Counted from the stretch's first letter, positions 1-9,098 are shown. The stretch: 64,000 nucleotides of DNA from PSRF01 sp051000815 (GCA_051000815.1 JBPCNX010000098.1:62001-126000); one strand, 5' to 3'. A program made the numbers and translations. Notes: a model not told the origin generated them from the sequence alone.

Positions 1-3
1 CCT

Positions 4-1146
4 TCATCCTTTCTCCTTCGGGTAATAGCCCTGGCGAGCACGGACGCGCGGCTCCGGGCGCGAAGGCAGGGTGACTTTGATACTGCGAAACTGCCCACCC
101 GTTTGAGAATTTGAGTAGTACTGCAATAGATACTGCCCTCTGAGCTCCGCCGCTATTTCGTTAAAGACCCGCTCAAGATCCTTTTCTCCGTCCGGCACGA
201 ACGCATTGCCACCCGTGGAGTCGGCAACCGCTTGCATAGCAGCCTGGGCGCGCGTGCTGATTGAATTTAGTCTTACTGAGGGTCCACCGGGATTGATCGA
301 GTAGAAGGCGGCATCCGCCTGCTGCACAGCCTTCTGCACTTCGAGCACTGCTCGCGCACGGCGCGAATCCAAACTTCGCTTCGCAGCTGCGGGTGTTACT
401 TCCCCTCTTTGATGAGCGCGAGCTTCAGCCGTTGTCAGGTCTTTGACAAGATTGCTGAAGTTATCGTCACCATCAGAGATCACCAGAATCACGCGACGGT
501 GACGCTCTTCCGACTTTTCCACAAGGTACTTCGCCGCCGCTGCTACGGTGTCGTAAAACGCGGTAGGGACAGGAGCCGTCGCGGCCGGAATCATTTGCAG
601 TCTTGCTGCAGCACTATCCGCCGACGCTAAGGGCGTAACCACTATCGGCCGATCTGCGATAGTAAAAATTGCCGCTCGATCGGTAGGTTTCATCACCTGG
701 CGCAGGAAGCTGGCCGCCGCTTTTTGCTGAAATTGGAAGAAGCCCTTTTGGCTGACACTGCTGGAAATATCAAAAAGAATCGCAATGTCCAACGGCACCT
801 GATCAGGATTGCCAAGATCGGTAAGCTGTTGCTCGCGACCTTGCTCCTCGACTCGAAAATCGGTGACCTGCAAACCCAGCACAGGCTGACTGTTGCTATC
901 GACAACAGAAACCGGAACCATTACCAGATTCGAGCTGACGCGAATGACGTCGACGTCTTCGTCCTTAGGTGGCGGAACCGGAGTGGGTGTGGGGGTAGGT
1001 TTTAATCTTGGTGGCGACGGAGGTGGCGGCAGGTCTTTCAACCTCTGGGCAGCTGCCGGCTTAATCTCGCCGAGGGCATAGAAAAAAATAGCCAGCACTG
1101 CCAAAAGCAGCACTGGCCGTAAATGTTTTCCGAAACCTATGTTCAT
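4..1146 (-). CDS. Exported VWFA-related domain protein
   Basis: A secreted or periplasmic protein of about 380 residues with a von Willebrand factor A fold, of the VWFA-related type common in Acidobacteria. I chose the ATG at 1146 because it has GAGGA 8 nt upstream and begins a clean signal peptide ending near AAAQR; ATGs further upstream at 1185 and 1161 remain possible. A Pro-rich linker follows (about 38-61), then the VWA domain. Its metal-binding DISSS motif (DxSxS, about 126-130) is intact. Such domains usually bind proteins through a divalent metal, but the partner is unknown. It is the last gene of the minus-strand run and the stop codon lies at the window edge, so the gene is complete. 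Confidence 0.85.
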   Translation of the reverse strand: MNIGFGKHLRPVLLLAVLAIFFYALGEIKPAAAQRLKDLPPPPSPPRLKPTPTPTPVPPPKDEDVDVIRVSSNLVMVPVSVVDSNSQPVLGLQVTDFRVEEQGREQQLTDLGNPDQVPLDIAILFDISSSVSQKGFFQFQQKAAASFLRQVMKPTDRAAIFTIADRPIVVTPLASADSAAARLQMIPAATAPVPTAFYDTVAAAAKYLVEKSEERHRRVILVISDGDDNFSNLVKDLTTAEARAHQRGEVTPAAAKRSLDSRRARAVLEVQKAVQQADAAFYSINPGGPSVRLNSISTRAQAAMQAVADSTGGNAFVPDGEKDLERVFNEIAAELRGQYLLQYYSNSQTGGQFRSIKVTLPSRPEPRVRARQGYYPKEKG

Positions 1147-1282
1147 TCTGCCAATCCTCATGCCGCCGGTTGCTGGCCAGAGCATGATACTTCAATTAGT
1201 CGTGTCCGACGGCATGATTCATGGCAACTATGACTGGCGATGAGAGATGAAAGTTGCATCTCCCATCACAGTTAGGTTCAAA

Positions 1283-2296
1283 CTAATTACCGGTTCCACT
1301 ACTCATTGTTGGGGCTGACTGGATCAGACCCTTGTTAACCAGCAGCTTCACTTCGACCCGCCGGTTCTGCGCGCGACCATCACGAGAAGTATTCTCTGCC
1401 ACCGGATTCGTTTCGCCGTAACCATAAGGCGTCACGATGCGGCGCAGTGGAATGTTGTGATTCTCGATCAGGTAACGAATAACCGTATCGGCACGACGCT
1501 GGCTTAGCGCACGATTGCGATTTACGCTTCCCGTAGCATCGGCAAACCCGGATATCTCGAGCACGTAGCCCTTTGAATTCAGCGCCTTGGTGGCCACTTC
1601 ATCGAGCTTCGCCTTTGAGTCGGCGGAGAGCACCGAGCTGCCCGTGCGGAAGTTTACGGCCGCGACGGTTTGTGGCTCATAGTCGTCAAGTGCCGAGATG
1701 CGATCGTTGGTCGCGTTCACGCCGGCCACCGCTGAATCCGCAGTTTCCTGCGCTGCCTTCGCGCCGCCCTTGGCGGTATTGGCTACCGCAGCCAACTCAT
1801 CGAGCTGGCCGGAAAGTCGCTGAGCATTCTGTTCCACCTGGCTGAGCTTCGTCTCGGTTGTAGTAGCACGATCTTCGAGCGGCGCCGCGCGCGATTCGAC
1901 AGCGCGAGCAACTCTGAGATCAGATTCGTTAAATTTTACCTTGTCGGCAATAAGTTGGCCCGAGGCATCGCCTCGACCTTCAACTTCCAGGTTCAGACCG
2001 CGAAGGATCTGTGTCTGCGCATAGTTTGCGCCGCTGCGAAGAAAGCCGCCCTTCGCTTTGACACTCGTCCTGTCTGTCAACTGCACTACTGTATCGACGC
2101 CGTTAATGTCGCGCACCGTGAACGTATCGGAGTCGCGGCGTGTGACCACGCCCTTGAGTTTCATCTTTTGGCCGCTGGCAACTGCGCGCGAGCTGGACGT
2201 GGTGCTGTCCTGCGAGAGGGCCACCGGAGCTGTGAAAAGCAACAGGCCCATTACAAGCGCCAGGATGGAAAACATTTTGAACTTCGGGATTACCAT
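1283..2296 (-). CDS. OmpA-family outer-membrane/peptidoglycan-associated protein
   Basis: Predicted envelope protein of 337 residues. The ATG at 2296 is preceded by AAGGAGA at 9 nt, so I prefer it to a start 38 codons upstream. Residues 1-29 form a signal peptide. Residues about 42-122 look like a small beta-barrel (DUF5666-like) domain, about 135-205 are Ala/Gln/Glu-rich and probably coiled coil, and about 213-320 form an OmpA C-terminal domain (VNFRTGSSVL start; the later NRALSQRRA and GRAQNRRVE motifs are typical of peptidoglycan binding). There is no N-terminal barrel of classic OmpA type, so it probably tethers or senses the cell wall. It follows E2 in the same direction but after a gap of about 275 nt, so it may be transcribed separately. 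Confidence 0.87.
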   Translation of the reverse strand: MVIPKFKMFSILALVMGLLLFTAPVALSQDSTTSSSRAVASGQKMKLKGVVTRRDSDTFTVRDINGVDTVVQLTDRTSVKAKGGFLRSGANYAQTQILRGLNLEVEGRGDASGQLIADKVKFNESDLRVARAVESRAAPLEDRATTTETKLSQVEQNAQRLSGQLDELAAVANTAKGGAKAAQETADSAVAGVNATNDRISALDDYEPQTVAAVNFRTGSSVLSADSKAKLDEVATKALNSKGYVLEISGFADATGSVNRNRALSQRRADTVIRYLIENHNIPLRRIVTPYGYGETNPVAENTSRDGRAQNRRVEVKLLVNKGLIQSAPTMSSGTGN

Positions 2297-2571
2297 AGAA
2301 AAAAATCTCCTTATCTTCGAAAGTGGGTGACCCACGATTGCGAGCCGGGAGCCGTCTAAGTCAGACGACCTATCTGTACAGTTTTTGTCCGCATTGAACG
2401 TTAGGCCCACAGTTCTAATCGCAAGCGAACGTTAAGTCAAGACGTTTACCAGCGATGGCCTCATTCTTCATCGAATCGTCACTTGATCGCAATAACTACT
2501 TGATTCGTTACAAAAATGCGGCGGCAACCCGACATCGTTTTGCCACCGCGTCAACAACTTTTGAGATCACA

Positions 2572-4026
2572 CTAGAGCGAAAACTCGCCCGCCTCCAACT
2601 GTTCTTTTACGTAAGCGAGAAAACGTTCGGCATCGGCGCCATCGATCACCCGATGATCGAAGCTAAGCGCAAAATACGACATCCAACGAATAGCAATGTA
2701 GTCGTCTCCCTCCGGCGTTGTGATTACCTTGGCCCGCTTTTCAATCTTCCCGACTCCCAGAATTGCCAGTTGTGGTTGATTGATGATGGGCGTTCCGAAC
2801 AAACCGCCAAACACTCCAGGATTCGTGATCGTAAAGGTACCGCCACCGACCTCATCGGGTTTCAGCTGCTTGGTGCGAGCGCGATCGGCGAGATCGTTTG
2901 CTGCCCGGGCCAGTCCCGAAATCGAGAGATCATCCGCGCGTTTAATCACCGGAACGATCAGGCCCCAATCGAGCGCCACGGCCATGCCGAGGTTAATGTC
3001 GCGTTTGAAGATGATCTGATCGCCGCTAACCTGCGCGTTAAAGATGGGAAACTTTCGCAGTCCATCTGTCACAGCCTGAAAGATAAACGGCATGTACGTC
3101 AGCTTTGTGCCGGTCCGCTCGAGGAAGGACTCCTTATGTTGCTCGCGCAGTTTTGCAATTGCAGTCATGTCGATGTCGTAAACAGTCGTGACGTGAGCGG
3201 ATGTGCGACGCGACACCACCATATGGTCCGCGATCTTCTTGCGCATCACGCTCATCTGCTCGACACGATCGCCCTCTGCCGGTCTGGCTTGCGGGGGAGC
3301 AGGGAGCTCGCGCGCCGGTGCGGGTGCCGCGCCACTCTTTGCGGCGAGCGCCGCACTGGGTGCTCCCGACTCGATGAAACTCAAAATATCGTTCTTGGTT
3401 ACCCGGCCACTCAATCCGGTTCCCTCAAGCCCGGCAACATCCACACCGTGCTCCTTCGCAATCTTACGCACGAGGGGACTCGACTTAGTGCGTCGCAGTT
3501 CCTCGACGGTCGCCGTGCTAGCACTCTTGCCGGCAACCTCTCCGGAGTCGGCAGGTTGAGGCGTTGGACTGGAAGGTGTCGGGGCCGGGGATGCTGAAGG
3601 TTTGGCCGCGCCACCTGACGGCGCCGCTTCGGATGTTGCCGATGGCGTTGCGGCTGTGGGCGCAGCGACCGAAATAGTGGGGGCCGGAGTAGTATTAACT
3701 TCCGGCGATTTCGCTTCCGACTTTGGTGGTGCTTCAGTCTTCGGTTCAGCAATCGTCGCCGGCGCTGCGGCTCCATTGCCGCCGGCCGCGGCGCCATCGA
3801 GCACCGCTACAACCGTATTGACTTCTACCGTGTCGCCTTCTTTGAAACGAACTTCCGTCAACGTGCCTGCCGCCGGCGAAGGAATCTCCGCGTCAACTTT
3901 GTCGGTAGAGATCTCAAACAACGGCTCATCGCGGTCTACGTGCTCGCCGACCTTCTTTAACCATCTGGTGATGGTTCCTTCCGCGATGGACTCGCCCATC
4001 TGCGGCATTACTACTTCAGTTGCCAT
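2572..4026 (-). CDS. 2-oxo acid dehydrogenase complex E2 (dihydrolipoamide acyltransferase)
   Basis: Core acyltransferase of a pyruvate/branched-chain/2-oxoglutarate-type dehydrogenase complex; it passes the acyl group from lipoate to CoA in the cytoplasm. In 484 residues the order is a lipoyl domain (1-78, modified Lys43 in STDKVDAE), a long Ala/Pro linker (79-175), a peripheral-subunit-binding domain (about 180-218) and a catalytic domain ending with DHRVIDG (catalytic His458 and Asp462). There is a single lipoyl domain. The start has GGAG 5 nt upstream. E3, E1 alpha and E1 beta lie upstream on the same strand, giving a complete complex. The acyl specificity cannot be read from E2 alone; the E1 subunits favour a branched-chain type. 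Confidence 0.92.
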   Translation of the reverse strand: MATEVVMPQMGESIAEGTITRWLKKVGEHVDRDEPLFEISTDKVDAEIPSPAAGTLTEVRFKEGDTVEVNTVVAVLDGAAAGGNGAAAPATIAEPKTEAPPKSEAKSPEVNTTPAPTISVAAPTAATPSATSEAAPSGGAAKPSASPAPTPSSPTPQPADSGEVAGKSASTATVEELRRTKSSPLVRKIAKEHGVDVAGLEGTGLSGRVTKNDILSFIESGAPSAALAAKSGAAPAPARELPAPPQARPAEGDRVEQMSVMRKKIADHMVVSRRTSAHVTTVYDIDMTAIAKLREQHKESFLERTGTKLTYMPFIFQAVTDGLRKFPIFNAQVSGDQIIFKRDINLGMAVALDWGLIVPVIKRADDLSISGLARAANDLADRARTKQLKPDEVGGGTFTITNPGVFGGLFGTPIINQPQLAILGVGKIEKRAKVITTPEGDDYIAIRWMSYFALSFDHRVIDGADAERFLAYVKEQLEAGEFSL

Positions 4027-4240
4027 AGCTACTCCAATTTAAGACTTCAAATCTAACCCCAACTTCGTTTGTCGACTGACAAAAGTGAACTCAATACAAA
4101 ATGGCGTGTATTCCCCATTTTGAGCAAAACCAGACCGCTGCTAGTCGCGTACAAACGATCCACGAAATAACACGACCGTGAAACCAACAGGTTTCGTGTC
4201 GCTTAGTTTGAGTTCGTGGTTTGTATCCTTGTATCGGCTT

Positions 4241-4537
4241 TTAGTTTCCAGCCGATCGACTTTGTTCTTCAGCTGTTGTGGGATCGATAACCGTCTTGAT
4301 TTCCGAAATACGATTAGCCGGGAAACCACCCTGCTGCGCATGTTCGCGAATCATCTCTTCATTCGGCGAAATGTAAACGCAGTAGACTTTGTCGCCGGTC
4401 ACATAACTCTGGATCCACTGAATCTGCGGCCCCATCGACTTCAGAACGTTGCATGATGTTTGGGCCACTCCCTGCAGTTCCGCCGGGGTAAGATTTCCCG
4501 CACCCGGTATCTCGCGCTCGATTAAGTATTTCGGCAT
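4241..4537 (-). CDS. DUF4242 domain protein
   Basis: A small cytoplasmic protein of 98 residues that matches the DUF4242 family (start MPKYLIEREIPGAG, then a ferredoxin-like alpha/beta core with YCVYISPNEEMIREHA). Members are often single-domain and some have been described as nickel-binding, but no function is firm. The start is well supported by AAGGAGA 5 nt upstream. It sits between E1 beta and E2, about 95 nt after E1 beta, and is probably co-transcribed. Whether it has any role in the dehydrogenase complex is unknown. Confidence 0.8.
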   Translation of the reverse strand: MPKYLIEREIPGAGNLTPAELQGVAQTSCNVLKSMGPQIQWIQSYVTGDKVYCVYISPNEEMIREHAQQGGFPANRISEIKTVIDPTTAEEQSRSAGN

Positions 4538-4633
4538 AGTTGTCTCCTTACGAAAGTTATTGAATACCCGTCAGGTCCTGGTGTCATCGTTGAATGCGAA
4601 CTGCTTGTTTCGCTCCCTTCAAACCGGCATTCC

Positions 4634-5662
4634 CTAATACGCCGCCAATTTTCGCGCGGCGTCAACGACGTCTTTGATTTGCGGTAAGTAGTAATCTTCG
4701 AGGGGCGGTGAATAGGGAACCGGCGTGTCGATGGAAGCCAACCGCAGCACGGGGGCGTCTAGCCACTCAAAAGCTTCTTCGCTAATCAACGCCGCAATCT
4801 CGCCGCCAATGCCGCCGGTGCGCGAAGCCTCATGCAAGACGAGCGCTCTACTAGTCTTCTTCACGCTCGCGAGTATCGCGTCCTTATCGAGCGGCGCGAG
4901 GGTGCGCAGGTCGATAATTTCGACATCCAGCCCTTCTTTCTCGAGTTCCTCTGCGGCGTCCAGCGCCGTCAACACCATGGCGCCAAAAGTAATGATTGTG
5001 AGATCGCGTCCTTCGCGCACCGTGCGCGCTTTGCCAATCTCAACAATGTAATCGTCCGCGGGAAGTTCCTCGCGCAGTCGCGGCAGCCTATAGAGTTTCT
5101 TATGTTCGAAATAAAGCACCGGATCGGGATCGCGAATCGCGGCTTTGATCAGACCCTTCGCGTCGTACGCAGTTGCGGGCTCGACCATCTTCAGTCCGGC
5201 AGTGTTCAAAAAGAAGCTTTCCGGATTTAGCGAGTGAAAGGGCCCGGTGCGCAGTCCGGAGCCGCAAGGGCCGCGAAAGACTGCGGCAATCCCGCCGCCC
5301 CAACGGTAACGAGACTTAGCCGCGTAGTTTGTCAGCAGATCAAAGCCCGCGGAGATGAAATCGATAAACTGGAACTCAGCCACTGGCCTCAGTCCCATCA
5401 GCGCCGCACCGCAAGCGGCGCCAACAATGGCGCCCTCGGAAATCGGGGTATCGACAACGCGTCCTTTGCCAAACTCATCGATCAATCCGTCGGTAACTTT
5501 AAAGGCACCACCATAAGCGCCGACATCTTCGCCGATTACAAAGACCGAGGGGTCGCGTTCCATCTCTTCCCAGATGCCCTGGCGGATCGCTTCAACAAGC
5601 GTAACAACACCGCCGCGCTCGGGGCGCGCCGACTTGTGCTCTTTTTTAGTTGCGGTGGACAT
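4634..5662 (-). CDS. 2-oxo acid dehydrogenase E1 beta subunit (branched-chain type)
   Basis: The beta chain of a heterotetrameric thiamine-diphosphate E1 enzyme, 342 residues and full length. It starts with a Lys-rich tail, followed by the transketolase pyrimidine-binding domain (IGEDVGAYGGAFKVTDGL at about 43-60, then the conserved DTPISEGAIVG) and the transketolase C-terminal domain (EIIDLRTLAPLD). The FEHKKLYR motif resembles branched-chain 2-oxo acid dehydrogenase more than pyruvate dehydrogenase. Its partner is the E1 alpha gene at 6289-7452. No strong Shine-Dalgarno is visible before the ATG. An inverted word array fills part of the upstream gap. Confidence 0.9.
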   Translation of the reverse strand: MSTATKKEHKSARPERGGVVTLVEAIRQGIWEEMERDPSVFVIGEDVGAYGGAFKVTDGLIDEFGKGRVVDTPISEGAIVGAACGAALMGLRPVAEFQFIDFISAGFDLLTNYAAKSRYRWGGGIAAVFRGPCGSGLRTGPFHSLNPESFFLNTAGLKMVEPATAYDAKGLIKAAIRDPDPVLYFEHKKLYRLPRLREELPADDYIVEIGKARTVREGRDLTIITFGAMVLTALDAAEELEKEGLDVEIIDLRTLAPLDKDAILASVKKTSRALVLHEASRTGGIGGEIAALISEEAFEWLDAPVLRLASIDTPVPYSPPLEDYYLPQIKDVVDAARKLAAY

Positions 5663-5702
5663 TAAGTATAGGGTCTTTGACCTTTGGTCTTGGAACTGTC
5701 GG

Positions 5703-5830
5703 TTTTAGAACTTTGTGCTTTGTACTTTGTTCGCTTTTGAAACTACGTTAAGAATTGCCATGGGGTCACCAGATCAGTTTCAAGTTGGAGCCGCGAACAA
5801 AGCACAAAGTACAAAGCACAAAGTTCTTAG
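5703..5830. repeat. Inverted word array, ACAAAGT family
   Basis: The left arm (5703-5734) is a run of CTTTGTGCTTTGTACTTTGT. The right arm (5792-5830) is its reverse complement but has one extra GCACAAAGT unit. The 57-nt loop contains its own short inverted pair (TTGAAACT / AGTTTCAA). The locus lies between E1 beta and the 85-residue gene on the same strand, and the same word recurs at 16119-16215. Confidence 0.85.
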
Positions 5831-5845
5831 GCCAAATACCAATCT

Positions 5846-6103
5846 TTACTCGATCTCAATCGCTCTTTCTTTCGCGATGCCGCGGGCCTTCATGACGATG
5901 TCGTCGTCTACCGTCCCGCCACCCAGCATTTCGGTAACTTCTTCAACGGGTCGCCCCAGGGCGATGGCAAACTTTTCGTCGCTACCTTCAAAGCCGGTAT
6001 CGCGCAATTGCTTTAGTAACTCGCGTCCCTGGGATTTGCTTGTTCCGCGATCGTCGACCGCTTTACCGGCTGCTTGTCCCGATTTGTTGTCTTCTGTTCC
6101 CAT
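5846..6103 (-). CDS. Small hypothetical protein in the 2-oxo acid dehydrogenase cluster
   Basis: An 85-residue, charged, soluble protein (start MGTEDNKSGQAAGKAVDD) with no signal peptide or membrane segment. I set the start at the ATG at 6103, preceded by a purine-rich GGGGGA; the open frame extends 20 codons further, but that part overlaps a palindromic repeat. The N-terminal third looks disordered and the rest (about 26-80) could form helices. I do not recognise the family. It lies between E1 alpha and E1 beta, a position that in most genomes holds nothing. Confidence 0.6.
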   Translation of the reverse strand: MGTEDNKSGQAAGKAVDDRGTSKSQGRELLKQLRDTGFEGSDEKFAIALGRPVEEVTEMLGGGTVDDDIVMKARGIAKERAIEIE

Positions 6104-6132
6104 GATCGTTTTCCCCCCTGATTTAGTGTCTA

Positions 6133-6221
6133 GTCTCGCCCGCAATGCGCCGCAGGCGCTCAATTTTCCGGCATTGCATTATCAATTCAGTTTCGCGCTT
6201 CGCGCTCATTGCGGGCGAGAC
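6133..6221. repeat. Nested palindrome between E1 alpha and the small gene
   Basis: Outer arms GTCTCGCCCGCAATG (6133-6147) and CATTGCGGGCGAGAC (6207-6221) pair perfectly over 15 bp. Each arm is followed inward by its own small hairpin (GCGCCGCAGGCGC on the left, GCGCTTCGCGC on the right). A hairpin within a hairpin could form in DNA or RNA. There is no T-run, so a simple terminator is unlikely. Confidence 0.8.
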
Positions 6222-6288
6222 GCCCGCGATCCCAGTAATTTCCCGAATCTGACTCCTAACGTTAATGTCGACAGATCAGTAAAAACTT

Positions 6289-7452
6289 TCACCTTTCCAA
6301 TAGCTGCGGCCGCAAGGCCGGCGCTACAACCTGTTCATCAAAAACGCCGTAGGCCGCGCGCTCAGGTTCCGGCATCGGCGAACTCTCGGCCCAGGCGCAG
6401 TCTTCTTCAATCTCGCGCACCACATCGGCCGTGATCTCTTCCAGTTTCGCTTTATCTGCAATGCCATGCTCAAGTAGGTGGCGTTCAAAACGATCGAGCG
6501 GATCGTTGTGCTTCTCCCACCATTCAATCTCCGCGGGCGGCACATAACGCTGATCGTCGTGTTCAGCGTGACCCTTGCGACGATAAGTCTTGGCTTCTAT
6601 TAAAACCGCACCGCCGCCTCTTCTCGCGAACTCCGCTGCCCGGCGCGTCGTCTCGTAACAGGCAACTACATCATTACCATCGACAATGTGTCCGGGAATT
6701 CCGTAGCTGGCTGCTTTCTCAGCGAGGTCTTTGACCGCAGTTTGCAACGCTGTCGGCGTTGAGTAGGCGTAGTGGTTGTATTCAGCAACTACTATTAAAG
6801 GCAAACGCTGCACGGCGGCGAAATTCAAACCTTCGTGAAACGCTCCGGTGCTCATGCCGCCATCACCGATATAAGCAATCGCGACAATTGGCTTTTTCAA
6901 CATTCGCGCGCCGAGCAGCACGCCGGTCATTACCGGAATCATGTCACCCAGGTGCGAAATGGGACCAACAAACCCTTTTCCCATGTCGCCGAAATGAATG
7001 TTCAGATCTCGGCCGCCCGAAGGTCCCCAGGCTTTCGCCATGTACTGCGCAAAAATCTCTCGGGGGCGGATCCCTTTGACGAGGACGGCGCCCAGATCGC
7101 GAATCAGAGGTGTGATGAAGTCGTGGGGCTGAAGCGCGTAAGCGGTGCCCACTGCAGTCGCTTCCTGGCCCAGCGAGCGAAAGACGCCCCCGACTACCTT
7201 CGTCTGCCGGTAAAGATTTACCAGTCGTTCTTCAACCAGTCGCGTGAGTTTTAAATAGCGGTAAAGCTCAAGCAGTTGCTCCGGCTTGAGCGTTGTGTCC
7301 GTCGTGCATAGTAGCGGTCTTCCCTCGTCCGGCTTTCGGGGCGCGTATTTGGTAAAGATTCGCGGTTCCTTGCCTGGCAGCGCCGAACGCGCTGGACGAC
7401 GACGGCGGCGGCGAGGATCTTTCGAATCAGATTTTCGTTGCGGTTGATCCAT
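6289..7452 (-). CDS. 2-oxo acid dehydrogenase E1 alpha subunit (branched-chain type)
   Basis: Thiamine-diphosphate-binding alpha chain of the E1 decarboxylase, 387 residues. The N-terminal 40 residues are an unusual Arg/Lys/Pro-rich tail (six Arg in a row near residue 14). The dehydrogenase E1 fold follows, with the ThDP/Mg motif GDGGMSTGAFHEGLN (from residue 196) closing at Asn226. AAGGA lies 4 nt before the ATG. It starts 7 nt after the E3 stop codon, so the two are surely co-transcribed. With E1 beta, E2 and E3 it forms a complete complex that oxidatively decarboxylates 2-oxo acids to acyl-CoA; the branched-chain substrate is inferred from the E1 family. Confidence 0.9.
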   Translation of the reverse strand: MDQPQRKSDSKDPRRRRRRPARSALPGKEPRIFTKYAPRKPDEGRPLLCTTDTTLKPEQLLELYRYLKLTRLVEERLVNLYRQTKVVGGVFRSLGQEATAVGTAYALQPHDFITPLIRDLGAVLVKGIRPREIFAQYMAKAWGPSGGRDLNIHFGDMGKGFVGPISHLGDMIPVMTGVLLGARMLKKPIVAIAYIGDGGMSTGAFHEGLNFAAVQRLPLIVVAEYNHYAYSTPTALQTAVKDLAEKAASYGIPGHIVDGNDVVACYETTRRAAEFARRGGGAVLIEAKTYRRKGHAEHDDQRYVPPAEIEWWEKHNDPLDRFERHLLEHGIADKAKLEEITADVVREIEEDCAWAESSPMPEPERAAYGVFDEQVVAPALRPQLLER

Positions 7453-7459
7453 TACGTCC

Positions 7460-8866
7460 TTAAATATGTATTGTCAGCCCGTGCACCCCTTCGGCCGCTT
7501 CCATGATCGCTTCAGAAACTGTTGGGTGGGCGTGCATCGTGCGACCGAGTTCGTCGGCGGTTGATTCGAGTTGCATGGCGACGCAAGCCTCGGCGATCAG
7601 TTCGGTGGCGTGCGGACCGATGATGTGCACGCCCAGAATCTCGTCGTATTTCGCTTCGCTGACGACCTTCACGAATCCTTCCTCTTCGCCGAGAATGCGC
7701 GCCTTGCCGGAAGCGGAAAAGGGAAATTTGCCCAGCCTCACGTCGTAACCCATCTCCTTCGCTTTTGCCTCAGTGAGTCCGACCGAAGCGACTTCCGGAT
7801 CACAGTAGGTGCAATTTGGAACGAGCCGCAAGTTGATGGGACGCACATCTTTGTGACCGGCGATGTGTTCTACCGCGACGATGCCTTCCTTCGAGGCAAG
7901 GTGCGCCAACAGCGGAGTTGGCACAACATCACCTATTGCATAGACGCCTTTTTCGGCGGTCTGCTGGAATTGATCGATCTGGATGAATCCCTTCTCTACT
8001 TTGATCTTTGTTCCTTCCAGTCCGAGCCCTTCCGTGTACGGCATGCGGCCGACTGCCACCAAAAGCATTTCTGCCTCAAGTCGGACGGCTTCACCCTTGG
8101 AAGTCTTGCCAGTTACCACCACGCCGTTCTCAGTTTTTTCCAGTTTCTCGAGTTTGGTATCGACCTGCGACTTCATGCCGCGCTTGCGGAACGACTTCTC
8201 CAATTCCTTCGACACTTCCTCGTCTTCGAGAGGTACAAGACGAGGCATTAATTCCACGATGGTAGTTTCCGCGCCGAAACGCGAATAGACGGAAGCGAAC
8301 TCAACGCCAACCGCACCGGCGCCGAGGACGATTAGCGACTTTGGCACGTCCTTGAGCTCAAGGATGTGATCGCTGTTCACAACGTGCACGCCGTCGGTTT
8401 CAAATCCGGGAATCGGGCGGACGACAGAGCCGGTAGCCAGAACGATGTTCTTCGTATTTATAGTTTCTTTTTTTCCCTCGGCAGTCGTGACTTCCACTTT
8501 GCCGGGGAGGGCGAGTTTTCCGGCGCCGCTGAAGGTCGTGATCTTGTTCTTCTTCATCAGGTATTCGATACCCTTTGAATTCTTCATCACAACTTTATCT
8601 TTGCGCTTTTGGACATTTGCAAAGGCGAGCTGAATCCCCGAAGCTTCGACGCCAAAGTCGGCGGCATGCTGCATCTGCTCATAGACGTGGGCCGACATCA
8701 ACAATTGCTTTGTGGGTATACAGCCGCGCAGCGTACAAGTGCCGCCGAGACGTTTGTCCTTCTCCACCAGAGCGGTTTTCAAACCCAATTGCGCGGCGCG
8801 GATGGCCGCCACATAACCACCGGGTCCGCTGCCGATGATAGTTACGTCAAACTGTTCAGTAGACAA
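7460..8866 (-). CDS. lpdA: Dihydrolipoyl dehydrogenase (E3)
   Basis: FAD-dependent enzyme that reoxidises dihydrolipoamide using NAD+. In 468 residues it has the FAD GxGxxG motif (12-17), the redox disulfide Cys44/Cys49 in GGTCTLRGCIPTK (most homologues read GGTCLNxGCIPSK), a second Rossmann motif GAGAVGVEFA for NAD, and the C-terminal His447-Glu452 pair in HAHPTVSEA. The start is TTG at 8866, supported by GAGGA about 10 nt upstream and by alignment of the FAD motif. It is the first gene of the dehydrogenase cluster; the promoter should lie between it and the divergent rhodanese gene. Confidence 0.93.
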   Translation of the reverse strand: MSTEQFDVTIIGSGPGGYVAAIRAAQLGLKTALVEKDKRLGGTCTLRGCIPTKQLLMSAHVYEQMQHAADFGVEASGIQLAFANVQKRKDKVVMKNSKGIEYLMKKNKITTFSGAGKLALPGKVEVTTAEGKKETINTKNIVLATGSVVRPIPGFETDGVHVVNSDHILELKDVPKSLIVLGAGAVGVEFASVYSRFGAETTIVELMPRLVPLEDEEVSKELEKSFRKRGMKSQVDTKLEKLEKTENGVVVTGKTSKGEAVRLEAEMLLVAVGRMPYTEGLGLEGTKIKVEKGFIQIDQFQQTAEKGVYAIGDVVPTPLLAHLASKEGIVAVEHIAGHKDVRPINLRLVPNCTYCDPEVASVGLTEAKAKEMGYDVRLGKFPFSASGKARILGEEEGFVKVVSEAKYDEILGVHIIGPHATELIAEACVAMQLESTADELGRTMHAHPTVSEAIMEAAEGVHGLTIHI

Positions 8867-8928
8867 TTTGTAGATTTCCTCTCAACAAGGCAGTGAAGGT
8901 GAGGGTAATGAGTGAACATGGTGTTGCT

Positions 8929-9092
8929 TATCACCTATCACTTATCACCTGTCACGGCGTCTGTGTGCGTTCTTAGAGACAGGCATTATAATCATTCAGC
9001 CGTAATTCAGGAAATCAGACCCAAGTCTCAGGTCTCAAGTCTCAAGCGTCGGGTAGGCGACTTGAGACTTGGGACTTGAGACTTGAGACTTA
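8929..9092. repeat. Word arrays: TATCACC run and inverted GTCTCAAG array
   Basis: The gap between divergent lpdA and the rhodanese gene holds two arrays. At 8929-8955 there is a run of TTATCACCTATCACTTATCACC-type words without a clear inverted partner (similar words recur at 63428-63446). At 9021-9092 an inverted array has CAAGTCTCAGGTCTCAAG on the left and CTTGAGACTTGGGACTTGAG on the right around a short centre. The same family recurs at 31358 and 36829. Any promoters here must coexist with these repeats. Confidence 0.8.
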
Positions 9093-9098
9093 AAAGAG

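Noticed and set aside
2455..3597. Long open frame (380 codons) on the plus strand opposite the E2 gene
   Set aside because: It is antisense to a well-conserved E2, has no family features and a high Cys/Arg/His content typical of shadow frames.
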